Assembly: GCA_910585265.1 (NCBI GenBank)
Contig: CAJUCA010000038.1
Span: 1-29,808, forward strand
Reading direction: 5' to 3'
From: an uncultured Oscillospiraceae bacterium
Lineage (GTDB): Bacteria; Bacillota; Clostridia; Oscillospirales; Oscillospiraceae
DNA length: 29,808 bases
Below the pieces are notes generated by a model. It was not told where the DNA came from and did no database searches. It saw only the letters and a program-made list of their open reading frames with translations. A program made the position numbers and the translations under genes. Each line of letters begins with the position of its first letter. Within the stretch, counting starts at the first letter, position 1. Of this stretch, positions 22,805-29,808 are shown piece after piece.

Positions 22805-24208
22805 TCATGAGATGGCCCGCTGCTTGGTGGCCCACTCCACTGTGATGAGCTTGAACCGCTGGGCGATGCTCTCCTGATCCAGGCCGCAGTCCCACACGCC
22901 GTCGTCCAGCACCGCGCAGTAGGTGGCGTTGCTGTCCGTATATAAGGTAAACCGATCCGCCAGCTTGGAGCGGGCGTTCCGGTTGCTCCCCGTCAGGCGG
23001 TAGACGGTGAGGAACTTCTTCGGGGGCGGGTCCCCCTCCTCCCGTTTGGGCCAGTAGTAGAACGTCACCGCCCGCTCCCCCCGGCTGCTGAGGCTGTCGT
23101 CCCGGGACACGGCGATGTTCCCCGGGTCCCAGCCGTTGGGCAGGTTGAGATACCAGCTGTCCGTTACCGTGTGGTAGGTGACGCAGCTGGTGCTGCCCTT
23201 GCCGTCGGAGCCGAACTGCTGCCAGTAGATCAGGTACTGGGCGGAGTCGTTTTCCGGATCCAGGGGCGTCAGGAGCTGGGGCCGGGGGATCTCCAGCACG
23301 CCATCGCTGTTGATGTCGGTGGTGCCCACCTCTGTATAGGACCGGGCGGTGGCCAGGCTGGCCCCGCTCTCTATGTCCCGGGTAACGTTCACAAGCCCGT
23401 CCTTTTCCAGCACCAGGATGTCGGTGAGGATGCCGCCCTCCAGCTCCACCGCCACGTACACACCCAGGCGTCCGTCCGCCAGACGGCCCACCTCGGAGGA
23501 AACCACGTCCCGCATCCCATCGGACAGGGCGGTGACAGAGGTGATGGTCATGGCCCCGTCCTGGTATTCGTAGTATTCCGCCAGGTTGTTCCCCTCGCCG
23601 GAGCTGTCCTGCTGGAACACCATGATCTCCTGCCTGCCGTCCTCGTTCAGGTCGGCCACAATATAGGACTCGTTATAGGCGGTGTTCATGAGCTGGTCCG
23701 CCTCCGTCCCCAGCAGGCTGTAGGCGGACAGGATGTGCACCCCGCCGCTGAGCTGCCAGCTGACAATGATCTCCCGGCTTCCGTCCCCGGTGAGGTCCTC
23801 ATAGGCCACGGAGTTGATGGAGTTTCCCTCCCCGGACAGCATATGAACCTGCCGGTAGGTGTGGTCGCCCTCCTCCCTGCCGTCCCCCTGCCGGAACAGG
23901 CACACCCGCATGGGCTGCTCCTCGGCGGAGGTCACCCGGAGGAATACCGCGGCGGTCTCCTGCTCCCCGTCCCCGTCCATGTCCAGCAGCTGGATGGTGG
24001 AGGTGTTGGAGCCGTAGTTAATGGTGGCGTACTCCGCCCCCAGCTCGCTCATGGTGGCCTCGATGGTGGTTTGGAGATCCTTATACTCCTGGGGGAGCAC
24101 CGGGAGGGTATACAGCTTATCCACCGGCTGGAACACGCAACCGCTCAGCAGGGCCGCCAGCCCCAGGGCCAGCGTCCCCAGCAATCCCCGCTGTATGTTG
24201 TGCCTCAT
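22805..24208 (-). CDS. FG-GAP/VCBS-like lipoprotein upstream of a two-component system
   Basis: A 467-residue predicted lipoprotein: hydrophobic signal, lipobox LSGC with Cys24 as the lipidated residue. It carries at least four calcium-loop-like repeats: LLDMDGDGEQE (75-85), YEDLTGDGSREI (136-147), VADLNEDGRQEI (184-195) and TTDINSDGVLEI (296-307). These are spaced as in FG-GAP/VCBS beta-propeller blades, so an extracellular propeller is likely. The ATG at 24208 has AAGGAGG; the frame is open for another 58 codons upstream, but this covers the promoter. As first gene of the operon it may feed the kinase's sensor domain (inference) or be a regulated output. Confidence 0.85.
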   Translation of the reverse strand: MRHNIQRGLLGTLALGLAALLSGCVFQPVDKLYTLPVLPQEYKDLQTTIEATMSELGAEYATINYGSNTSTIQLLDMDGDGEQETAAVFLRVTSAEEQPMRVCLFRQGDGREEGDHTYRQVHMLSGEGNSINSVAYEDLTGDGSREIIVSWQLSGGVHILSAYSLLGTEADQLMNTAYNESYIVADLNEDGRQEIMVFQQDSSGEGNNLAEYYEYQDGAMTITSVTALSDGMRDVVSSEVGRLADGRLGVYVAVELEGGILTDILVLEKDGLVNVTRDIESGASLATARSYTEVGTTDINSDGVLEIPRPQLLTPLDPENDSAQYLIYWQQFGSDGKGSTSCVTYHTVTDSWYLNLPNGWDPGNIAVSRDDSLSSRGERAVTFYYWPKREEGDPPPKKFLTVYRLTGSNRNARSKLADRFTLYTDSNATYCAVLDDGVWDCGLDQESIAQRFKLITVEWATKQRAIS

Positions 24209-24289
24209 GGCTTCCGGCCTCCTTGCCCCGCTGAAATTCCCCGGCGGAGCCGGGGGCCTGCCGCCGCGGGCGGGCAGCGTTTGGGAGAT

Positions 24290-24298
24290 ATTATAGCA
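24290..24298 (-). promoter_or_regulatory. Extended -10 promoter of the lipoprotein-regulator-kinase operon
   Basis: On the minus strand TGCTATAAT (24298-24290) is a full extended -10 element. No good -35 lies 17 bp upstream. It is 82 bp before the lipoprotein ATG; a GC hairpin (CCCCGGC/GCCGGGG, about 24237-24253) lies in the leader. Confidence 0.6.
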
Positions 24299-24376
24299 TA
24301 AATTTCCCGCCCTGCCTACGGATTTTTGTAAAGAAACAGCGAAAAATAAAAAATCGAAAATTTTTGAAAAAAAGGC

Positions 24377-24405
24377 TTGCATTTCCCGGCGGGGTGTGTT
24401 ATGAT
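24377..24405 (+). promoter_or_regulatory. tRNA-Arg promoter
   Basis: TTGCAT (24377-24382), 17-bp spacer, TATGAT (24400-24405) preceded by TGT; transcription would begin about 15-20 bp before the tRNA. Confidence 0.75.
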
Positions 24406-24428
24406 GTACAAGCTTTCAAGAGCAGTAT

Positions 24429-24505
24429 GCGGCTGTAGCTCAGCTGGATAGAGTGTTTGGCTACGAACCAAAAGGTCGGGGGTTCGAATCCCTTCAGCCG
24501 TACCA
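24429..24505 (+). tRNA. tRNA-Arg (anticodon ACG)
   Basis: A complete cloverleaf of 77 nt with CCA encoded. The acceptor stem GCGGCTG pairs with CAGCCGT (first pair G-U). The D arm starts GCTC, and the anticodon stem TTTGG/CCAAA carries the loop CTACGAA. The T arm has GGGGG-TTCGAAT-CCCTT. Anticodon ACG reads CGU and, after deamination to inosine, CGC and CGA arginine codons. A tyrosine-integrase remnant lies 135 bp downstream, so the 3' end of this tRNA is a probable integration site. Confidence 0.97.
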
Positions 24506-24509
24506 TTGA

Positions 24510-24546
24510 CCCTCGGATTTCTTTGGAAATCCGAGGGTTTTCTCTT
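24510..24546 (+). terminator. Terminator of tRNA-Arg
   Basis: CCCTCGGATTTC (24510-24521) pairs with GAAATCCGAGGG (24526-24537), loop TTTG, followed by TTTTCTCTT. Confidence 0.92.
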
Positions 24547-24578
24547 GCTTTCCATCATTTTTTCGAATTGAATTTTAG

Positions 24579-24619
24579 GGAGTACCGGGCTGATTGGTCC
24601 GGTACTCCTGCTATTTTTT
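24579..24619 (+). terminator. Second hairpin after tRNA-Arg
   Basis: GGAGTACCGG (24579-24588) and CCGGTACTCC (24599-24608) form a perfect 10-bp stem, followed after 5 nt by TTTTTT (24614-24619). Either a back-up terminator or the end signal of the lost element; it lies just past the integrase remnant. Confidence 0.6.
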
Positions 24620-24639
24620 GAGGTTTCTTGTGCTGTTTT

Positions 24640-24765
24640 TTAGATCGTCTGGGCCATGAAGCTGCCGATTCTCTGGACGGCACGCTTCTGCATTTCGTTG
24701 GTGACGTGGGCGTCCGGTGTAAAGCCTGCGCTATCACGGCCCGGAATGTTGGAGGCAGGTTTTGG
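24640..24765 (-). pseudogene. C-terminal remnant of a tyrosine integrase
   Basis: The minus strand reads ...GRDSAGFTPDAHVTNE followed by MQKRAVQRIGSFMAQTI and a TAA at 24640. This matches the end of phage/ICE-type tyrosine recombinases, where 'D-A-G-F-T-L-D-x-Y-x-H-V-T-x-x-M-Q' surrounds the catalytic tyrosine. Here the Tyr position is gone (FTPDAHV), so it is dead, and no upstream catalytic domain is present. Another frame just upstream reads LQHSG, close to the usual LGHxS motif, so a frameshift is likely too. The position beside tRNA-Arg fits an integrated element that has decayed or been deleted. Confidence 0.6.
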
Positions 24766-24797
24766 TATCCACCTCCCTATCCTAACAGCCGCTCCCT

Positions 24798-25045
24798 CTA
24801 TTTGAGCTGCTCCATAAATAATGCTCTGATCCCGCCTCCTGTGCCACGGAAATAGTCCCTCCAGTGGTCAAAGCTGTGGACCTTGACGCAGATGTGGTTG
24901 ATGCCGCTGGCCCCTGCTGAATGTAATCCCAGTGATAGCCTCTCTTCGTCACAGGCTCCAGCAAATGGAGCAGGGTGACGACGATACGTACCCCGCTGTT
25001 TCCCACAGGATGGCCCAAGACGATGGCCCCGCCGGGGACAACGGC
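24798..25045 (-). pseudogene. Frameshifted VOC/glyoxalase-like fragment
   Basis: One minus frame reads GVRIVVTLLHLLEPVTKRGYH then WDYIQQ. A second frame continues GASGINHICVKVHSFDHWRDYF and ends at a TAG (24798). Joined, they resemble a vicinal-oxygen-chelate protein, in which 'ELLEPVT...HG.G.NHICF.V' is common. There is no intact start or full domain. It may be the remains of a cargo gene of the lost element. The resemblance is by eye only. The region from 25046 to 25370 holds nothing I can identify. Confidence 0.35.
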
Positions 25046-25371
25046 GGTGATCAGCCCGGCGAACAGTTTCAGCAAGAAAACGAAACCAGCAGCGCGTGTC
25101 AAGACCATCAATGGACGAACAAACAATATTATACTCATGTGCTGAAGAAAATCATGACCAAAATGGCATTTGAGACGTAGGCCAAAGATGTAGAACAACT
25201 GCGGGGTAACGTGCTTAGAAAATGATTATACAGATAAAGCAGCGCGGGATGAAGTTTTGACCTGGTTAAAAAGGGAACCGGACAAGCTGCGGCACATAGT
25301 TCAGGTTGGATAACACATTTATTGGCGGGACAAGTAATTTCCAATTTGATGGAAAATTTTATAAAACACTC

Positions 25372-25401
25372 TGGACTATCGGGAGTCATATATGATATGA
25401 T
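25372..25401 (+). promoter_or_regulatory. Promoter of the S41-type lipoprotein gene
   Basis: TGGACT (25372-25377), 18-bp spacer, TATGAT (25396-25401) with TGA just before it (extended -10). It lies 87 bp upstream of the ATG at 25488. Confidence 0.5.
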
Positions 25402-25487
25402 TTCATCACCGCCAGTAACCACCGCAGCAAACAGCCCGGCACTTGCCGGTGGAGCTGATAAAGAGAACAAAACGGGGGTACCATTGT

Positions 25488-26852
25488 ATGAAAAAGAAAC
25501 TCTGCCTGATGTTGACGATCCTTTCCCTGCTGTTTGCCTGCGGCTGTGACAGCATTGGGGAACCGTCGGCCGAGCCGTATGCCGAACCGTCTGCCACATC
25601 CTTGGAGAGCACCGCGCCCGAGGCCCTGCCTACCCTAACGCTTTCCCAGCGGGAGCGGGAATGGCTGGAGGACCTTGAATTTCTGCGGGAAGCGTGCAAA
25701 ACCCAGCACATCGATCCCTTCTACCTGTGCTCTGAGGAGGAATTTGACTGGAAGCTGGATCAGCTGTCCGACAAGGTCGGGACGCTGTCCGACAACGACA
25801 TCACCTTGGAGATTGTCTCCATTGTGGCAGGTTTAGGCGACATACATTCCCATGCCACGCCGCCCCGGTCCTATTATGAGAGAGAGTTCCCCGTTGGAAT
25901 CATCTTTTTGGAGGGCAGGGCGTACCTGACCGGCTACCTGGAGGGCTTTGAGCAGTTTCAGCCCTACCTGCTCCGCGAGGTTGTGGCGGTCAACGGCGTG
26001 GACATGGCCTACCTCAAGGAGCAGGCCCGCCGCCTGGGCAACCCCTTCAACAGCTGGCTAAGCCAGGAAGGGTTTTGGTACAGCCACTTTAGGCCGGCCT
26101 TTTTTGACTGGGCAGGCTGTGACTATCGGGAGGGCTATACCCTTCAGATCCTGAACGAGAACCGGGAGGTGGAGTCGGTAGAGGTTCCCGTGGTGGGCAG
26201 CGAGGAATTTACCCAGGGTGAGTGGAACTATGCGCCGGAGTACGAAAGCCTCTTTTACCTCGAGGGCAAGAACTTCGTGAAGTATGTGGAGGGGCCGGAG
26301 GGCGGCTGTGTCTATATGTCCCTGGCCAACGTCATGTGGGAGAGCAACATCCGGCGGTTGATTCTGGAGGCCGGAGAGCTTTTTGAGGCCCGCCCGGACT
26401 GCGACAAGCTGGTGGTGGATCTGCGTATGTGCCCCGGCGGAAACGCTAAATTTGTGTCGTGCTTCCGGGAGGACTACGCCAAGGGGCTGACGGCCGGACA
26501 GGTCTATGCACTCACCGGCGGCTCTACGGCGTCGGCGGCCCTGAGCTACATCGCCGTCCTCAAGGATACGCTGGGGGCAGTGACGGTGGGGGAACCCACA
26601 GGGCAGTTTACCTCCTTCTTCCATATGCAAAGCTGGTCGGACGAACCCGTTGTCCTTCCCAACTCCCAGATTTCGGTGATGCTGTCCAATTCCTGGTGGG
26701 ATGGGGACCCCCTCGTGGAGGTTCAGTACGATGAAAACGGCAAGCTGTATCCCTGGGAGAGCATGATCCTGCCGGACGTGTATGTTTATCAGGATATCAA
26801 GGACATCCGCCAAGGGTTGGACAGCGTGATTGAGTGGGTTTTGGCACAGTAA
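25488..26852 (+). CDS. S41-family peptidase-like lipoprotein
   Basis: A 454-residue exported protein. Signal MKKKLCLMLTILSLLFAC ends in a lipobox-like LFAC (Cys18; Cys20 possible), then a Glu/Pro/Ser linker. The C-terminal part has the S41 fold signatures: LGDIHSHA (116-123, candidate catalytic His), VVDLRMCPGGN (309-319), TGGSTASAAL (343-352, nucleophile probably Ser349) and VGEPTGQ (367-373, Glu369). This is the tetrad-type S41 layout without the Ser-Lys dyad of CtpA, and no PDZ domain is obvious. The ATG at 25488 has only a GGGGGTA site. It is the only intact protein gene of the accessory region. Substrate unknown; a non-catalytic role cannot be excluded. Confidence 0.8.
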   Translation: MKKKLCLMLTILSLLFACGCDSIGEPSAEPYAEPSATSLESTAPEALPTLTLSQREREWLEDLEFLREACKTQHIDPFYLCSEEEFDWKLDQLSDKVGTLSDNDITLEIVSIVAGLGDIHSHATPPRSYYEREFPVGIIFLEGRAYLTGYLEGFEQFQPYLLREVVAVNGVDMAYLKEQARRLGNPFNSWLSQEGFWYSHFRPAFFDWAGCDYREGYTLQILNENREVESVEVPVVGSEEFTQGEWNYAPEYESLFYLEGKNFVKYVEGPEGGCVYMSLANVMWESNIRRLILEAGELFEARPDCDKLVVDLRMCPGGNAKFVSCFREDYAKGLTAGQVYALTGGSTASAALSYIAVLKDTLGAVTVGEPTGQFTSFFHMQSWSDEPVVLPNSQISVMLSNSWWDGDPLVEVQYDENGKLYPWESMILPDVYVYQDIKDIRQGLDSVIEWVLAQ

Positions 26853-26881
26853 CCATAGACAGGAGAAATGCACTATGCTTA

Positions 26882-27041
26882 GAAGCTGTACCAATCACCT
26901 CAGCACCCAGCTTGGTGACCAAAATTGCCGCTGGCTGCGTTGAAAAATCTTGAAATACACAAGGTATTCCCGCAATTTTTCGCCTTGCCACCGGCAATTT
27001 TGGCTTGCGAATCCGAATACTTCGATGATTGGTACAGCTTC
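26882..27041. mobile_element. MITE-like 160-bp foldback element
   Basis: Perfect 16-bp terminal inverted repeats, GAAGCTGTACCAATCA (26882-26897) and its complement (27026-27041), bound a non-coding 160-bp stretch. Nested inside is a second inverted repeat: 26919-26935 with 26987-27003, 16 of 17 matching, core CCAAAATTGCCG. The centre is also partly self-complementary. TTA flanks both ends (26879-26881 and 27042-27044), consistent with a 3-bp target duplication. No transposase is encoded; mobilisation by a transposase elsewhere is inferred. Confidence 0.75.
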
Positions 27042-27087
27042 TTAAGGTAAAACCATCCAGATATCATTTGCTGGCAACGGTATATGA

Positions 27088-27130
27088 AGAACCACGGTTG
27101 TATGCTTACTGCAACCGTGGTTCTCTTTTG
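27088..27130. terminator. Terminator between the S41 gene and the broken gene
   Basis: AGAACCACGGTTG (27088-27100) pairs with CAACCGTGGTTCT (27112-27124), 11-nt loop, then CTTTTG. It sits between convergent genes and can work both ways. Confidence 0.85.
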
Positions 27131-27141
27131 GGCTGATACTG

Positions 27142-28266
27142 CTATTCCCAACGCAGCTCCGCCTGCCTCTGCCATCCCTGCTCCTGCCGTTCCCACCGCC
27201 GGATCTCCTCCTGATACAGCCCACGGCCGCCCGGGTCCAATTCAATCAGCCGCTTCAAATCCTTGACTGCCCGGTGCCGCTTTTCGAATCCTGTCAGCAC
27301 CGCCCTGGCTCGGAGCACATCAATATCCGTGGGCTTGTCCGCACTGCCGTACAGCGGCTCATAGGTGGCTTGGTCCAGAAATCCCCAGGCATTGCCCTCA
27401 TTCAGCCAATAGGCGCAGAACGCCGCCAGCACCGACAGCCGCTGGCACACAGAGTCCCGTTCCGGACGATTCACTGTCCAGCGGTAGACGTTCACTGCAT
27501 CCATCACATCCCGGGGTGTCTTGGTCTCAAACCGGAACTCTCGCACCCCGTCCTCCTCCAGCAGCCGCCGGATATGCGCCGGAGAAAGTGCAGAGGAAAG
27601 ATCACGGAGCAGCGAACAGTCTGCCAGCGACTCCTCCTGGGGCATCCGGGGCAGATCCTGTGCCAGAATCTCCCCTAACAGCGGCAGCGGCGGCTTCATC
27701 GCCGGGGCCCCTTCCACCTGCCCAAACGGCCACGGGAAGCCCAGCCGTGCCGTAAAATCCGTCACCTGCCAGCAGTCGCCGAACGGAAATTGATCCCCCA
27801 TCAGGGCGAACTGTTCCCCGCCCAGCTCCTCCTCGTTTAAGTTGGATCAGTGTACCAGATAGCACTTCGCCGCAGGAATGTTTTGGGTGGGAAACCACCC
27901 CGCCAATGCCTCTAAGCTGCCGGACAGACGCCCTTTTTCTTCCTGAGTAACTGGCCCAAAGTAATCTGGAACGGTACTGAAATGGGCCTCCTCCTTCCCG
28001 CCGAAGAAGTCATAGCCCCAGAAATCACCGTCGCAGATATATGCCAGCATCACTGAGTTGACTGCGGCGTCGGATAATGCCCTGGCCAGGGGTGCGAAAC
28101 CCAGCTCATCGCATTCCAGCAGCACCTGAGTACCCTCATAGGATTTGGCACACCGGCATTTGGAGAGGTCGACACCAAATCCCGCTCCGGACACCGCCTT
28201 TACTGCTTCCCATGCGTCCGCCTCGTCACAGCCGGGAAAGATGGCGTACTGTAAAAATACTCCCAT
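27142..28266 (-). pseudogene. Unknown 374-codon gene split by an in-frame TGA
   Basis: From the ATG at 28266 (AGGAGG 9 nt upstream) 139 codons run to CYLVH and a TGA at 27849-27847. The same frame then continues without interruption (SNLNEEELGGEQFALMGDQF) for 234 codons to the stop at 27142. The downstream part has an ATG at 27801 but no proper binding site, and the residues before it look like normal protein. A change of TGG (Trp) to TGA would explain it. The N-terminal half has DGDFWGYDFFGG and TVPDYFG, a pattern I associate loosely with SMI1/immunity-like proteins. The C-terminal half is helical and rich in Trp, Arg and Glu. No family recognised. It may be a recent pseudogene, or give two separate products. 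Confidence 0.7.
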
Positions 28267-28301
28267 GCAAAACGCCTCCTGAAGATTCGCAGATTCAAAC
28301 C

Positions 28302-28330
28302 ATTCTACCTCAGCTATCCCAGCATTTCAA
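28302..28330 (-). promoter_or_regulatory. Promoter of the TGA-interrupted gene
   Basis: On the minus strand TTGAAA (28330-28325), exactly 17 bp, TAGAAT (28307-28302); 36 bp further is the ATG at 28266. The gene can therefore be transcribed independently of the SWIM gene upstream. Confidence 0.7.
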
Positions 28331-28385
28331 GCAAGCGCTCCGCCTTTGGCTAACCTTTCGCCCGCATAAGGCAATGCTTACTTCT

Positions 28386-29197
28386 TCAGCTCAAGCTCAG
28401 CACCGCTTCCGAATTTCCATCCACTGCAAAGCGATAGAACATCGGCTTGGATACTATAGCAAAGTACTCGCTGTCAGCCCACATACCCGCGTACCTTTTC
28501 TCAATGGCTTCCAGCGTCTCCCGGAGCTGGAGCAGCACCGCCGCCTCATGCTTGCAGGTGTACCCACAGGGGCAGTCGCAGGACAGGCTGCTGATCTGCC
28601 CTCCTTTGTACTGGAACTCCACTTCATAAGGTTTTGTGCCCTCCACAATGGCCCGTCCCTGTCCACCGTCCAGACACAGATATACCACCCGGTTCTCCCG
28701 ATAGTAGCCCCCCGCTCAAGCACTTCCTTGGATACCTTCATCCTGCTGAAGTCATCCAGCGGAAAGCCCTCCTCATCATAGCTGATGTAATACTCAATTT
28801 CATCCTCCGCAGGCGGCTTCGCCCAGGAGCAAAACTGCTTCCAGGACAATACCTGCGGCTCAAACGTAATCAGGAAAGCGTCAGCCTGGAAAAACCGCCC
28901 CACCACACGCGTGTCCGCCACGCCGATCACCCGCTTGTAGTCCTCTGCCTTTACCTTAAAGCGGGTGCTCACCGCCGTCACCTGTCCCCGGAGGCCCTCC
29001 AGCTTGCCGTCCACGAACACGATATCGCCTACGCGCAGATCAAAACGGTCATTATAGTATGCCAATGTGCGGTTGCGATCCGGGAAGAAAATCTGTACAA
29101 TAGTTGGCTTTATTTCGGTCTTCCTCAGGGTTTTCTGCGTTTCCTCTCTGCGCATATCCGACCAGTTGCCAAGCGGATTAAATCCTATGGGATTCAT
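28386..29197 (-). pseudogene. SWIM zinc-finger protein gene, frameshifted in a G6 run
   Basis: The ATG at 29197 (AAAGGAGG 8 nt upstream) opens a frame reading MNPIGFNPLGNWSDMRREE, then a beta-rich region (DLRVGDIVFVDGKLEGLRGQV). It runs to ...SKEVLERG and then turns to nonsense. The next frame takes over at once as YYRENRVVYLCLDGG and carries a SWIM motif, CDCPCGYTCKHE, where C-x-C...C-x-H binds zinc. The junction is a run of six G (28708-28713, C on the plus strand); seven would restore one frame of about 270 residues. SWIM domains bind DNA or proteins. The end at LSLS looks early for the family. It could be a pseudogene, a phase-variable gene or a base-calling error. Confidence 0.75.
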
Positions 29198-29217
29198 AGA
29201 ACAGCCTCCTTTCTTTT

Positions 29218-29243
29218 CTGGATTTATGATATCACAAATCCAG
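29218..29243. promoter_or_regulatory. Inverted repeat in front of the SWIM gene
   Basis: CTGGATTT (29218-29225) and AAATCCAG (29236-29243) form a perfect 8-bp inverted repeat with a 10-bp centre containing the palindrome TGATATCA. On the minus strand TATCAT in that centre could be a -10 element, which would make this an operator. Alternatively it is a leader hairpin, since it lies 7 bp above the AGGAGG. Confidence 0.5.
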
Positions 29244-29249
29244 TCCCAT

Positions 29250-29808
29250 AAACCGGCATATAATAGACGAGCACCAGCCACACAGATTTAGGGTGCCTTC
29301 CGGCCCAAACCAAGGGGTGCGCTTATCGTATCTTGGCTTCTTTCCGAATATCTTTGTCAATTTTGAACCGTCTGTTCAGCTTCTCGGTATTCCTGTTCAA
29401 TGCCGAGAGGCTCGGAGCACCTCCAACCGCCCTGGCCGTAAAGCCGTTCTGCAATGTCCCCAACACCGTTTACAAAAGAAGGAAGGCACACCAACAGATG
29501 TGCCTTCCCAGACTGTCGATAAAGTGATTCTTGCAAAGAAAACCACATCAAAAATGTTTCAGATACAGCTGCTTTGCCAAATAAGGATTTTTGGACTTTA
29601 ATGTTCTTCTTTCAAATCCATATCGAAGAAATTCAACTTATTTTTCGGTTATATATAATGTTTTTACGGCCGGATTTTCAGAATCTCTTTCGAAAACTGC
29701 AACTTTTTTCGCTCTGTTCAACTGCTGAAAGTGGACTTTTTCCACAGGCTGGGAAGGCAGCAAAGGGAAGGAGGTGCGCAAGGCCTTCCATCTGACCAGC
29801 TTTTTGAG
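29250..29808. other. Right-end region with no convincing gene
   Basis: About 550 bp, AT-rich towards the right. Short frames on both strands lack ribosome binding sites and recognisable motifs. A minus-strand stretch around 29333-29460 reads TLQNGFTARAVGGAPSLSAL and then NRNTEKLNRRFKIDKDIRKE with no start, and may be a gene scrap. The last 60 bases could be the beginning of something outside the window. Confidence 0.5.
29477..29508 (-). terminator. Minus-strand hairpin, probable terminator
   Basis: GGAAGGCACA (29481-29490) pairs perfectly with TGTGCCTTCC (29499-29508), loop of 8. Read on the minus strand it is followed by TTCTTTTG, so it could end a transcript entering from the right edge. 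Confidence 0.55.

Noticed and set aside
24782..25198. Minus-strand 138-codon frame as an intact gene
   Set aside because: The VOC-like similarity switches frame inside it and the N-terminal part matches nothing; treated as a degraded fragment.
27285..27300. Possible attachment-site copy of the tRNA-Arg 3' end
   Set aside because: TTCGAATCC plus TCAGC resembles the T-arm region but has mismatches and lies inside a coding frame; too short to support a duplicated att site.
27847..27849. Selenocysteine at the in-frame TGA
   Set aside because: No redox context around the TGA, flanking residues are not conserved Sec-type, and no convincing hairpin follows; Trp-to-stop mutation is simpler.
29357..29551. 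Minus-strand 64-codon frame near the right edge
   Set aside because: No ribosome binding site, passes through the hairpin at 29481-29508, and no family resemblance.
1..29808. CRISPR array, rRNA genes or an origin of replication
   Set aside because: No regularly spaced direct repeats, no rRNA sequence and no DnaA-box cluster seen.

Overview
The window comes from a GC-rich, spore-forming member of the Clostridia, most likely an Oscillospiraceae relative of Flavonifractor or Oscillibacter. The reasons are Firmicutes-type gene order (yqfC-yqfD-phoH-ybeY-era-yqzL, dgt-dnaG-rpoD, recA-recX-rimO-pgsA), strong AGGAGG ribosome binding sites, the sporulation-associated pair yqfC/yqfD, and third codon positions dominated by G/C. 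No 16S gene is present, so the genus is inference.

Positions 1-6000 (minus strand) hold the era/phoH neighbourhood: yqfC, yqfD, phoH, then a small XRE regulator, ybeY, a lipoprotein, era and yqzL. A divergent promoter with a palindromic operator and a 60-residue ORF sits between phoH and ybeY. The yqfF, dgkA and cdd genes found at this locus in Bacillus subtilis are absent. Positions 6036-7507 (plus strand) carry an RluA-type pseudouridine synthase and a SUKH-3-like immunity gene, ending in a bidirectional terminator.

Positions 7558-12425 (minus) are dgt, an IMPACT/YigZ gene, dnaG and the housekeeping sigma factor rpoD. A plus-strand PiT phosphate permease (12601-13542) converges on pgsA. 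The 230 bp between them hold five hairpins bracketed by two copies of one terminator-like sequence. Positions 13770-18018 are recA, recX, rimO, an unknown gene and pgsA, all tightly packed. Then come yqhQ (DUF1385), prmC and a TIGR04076 gene (18133-20348), followed by a sensor kinase, a response regulator and an FG-GAP-like lipoprotein that form one operon (20497-24208).

From the tRNA-Arg(ACG) gene at 24429-24505 to the right edge the window is accessory and decaying. It has a C-terminal scrap of a tyrosine integrase next to the tRNA, a frameshifted VOC-like fragment, an intact S41-type protease lipoprotein, a 160-bp MITE-like foldback element, a gene split by one in-frame TGA, and a SWIM zinc-finger gene broken by a shift in a run of six G. 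The last 550 bp show no convincing gene.

The core genes serve ribosome maturation (era, ybeY, rimO, prmC, RluA-type), replication and transcription (dnaG, rpoD), recombination (recA, recX), lipid synthesis (pgsA) and sporulation (yqfC, yqfD). No complete, clearly new multi-gene system is visible. The best leads are the dispersed structured repeats, the operator-controlled XRE/60-aa pair, the two broken genes and the tRNA-linked island.
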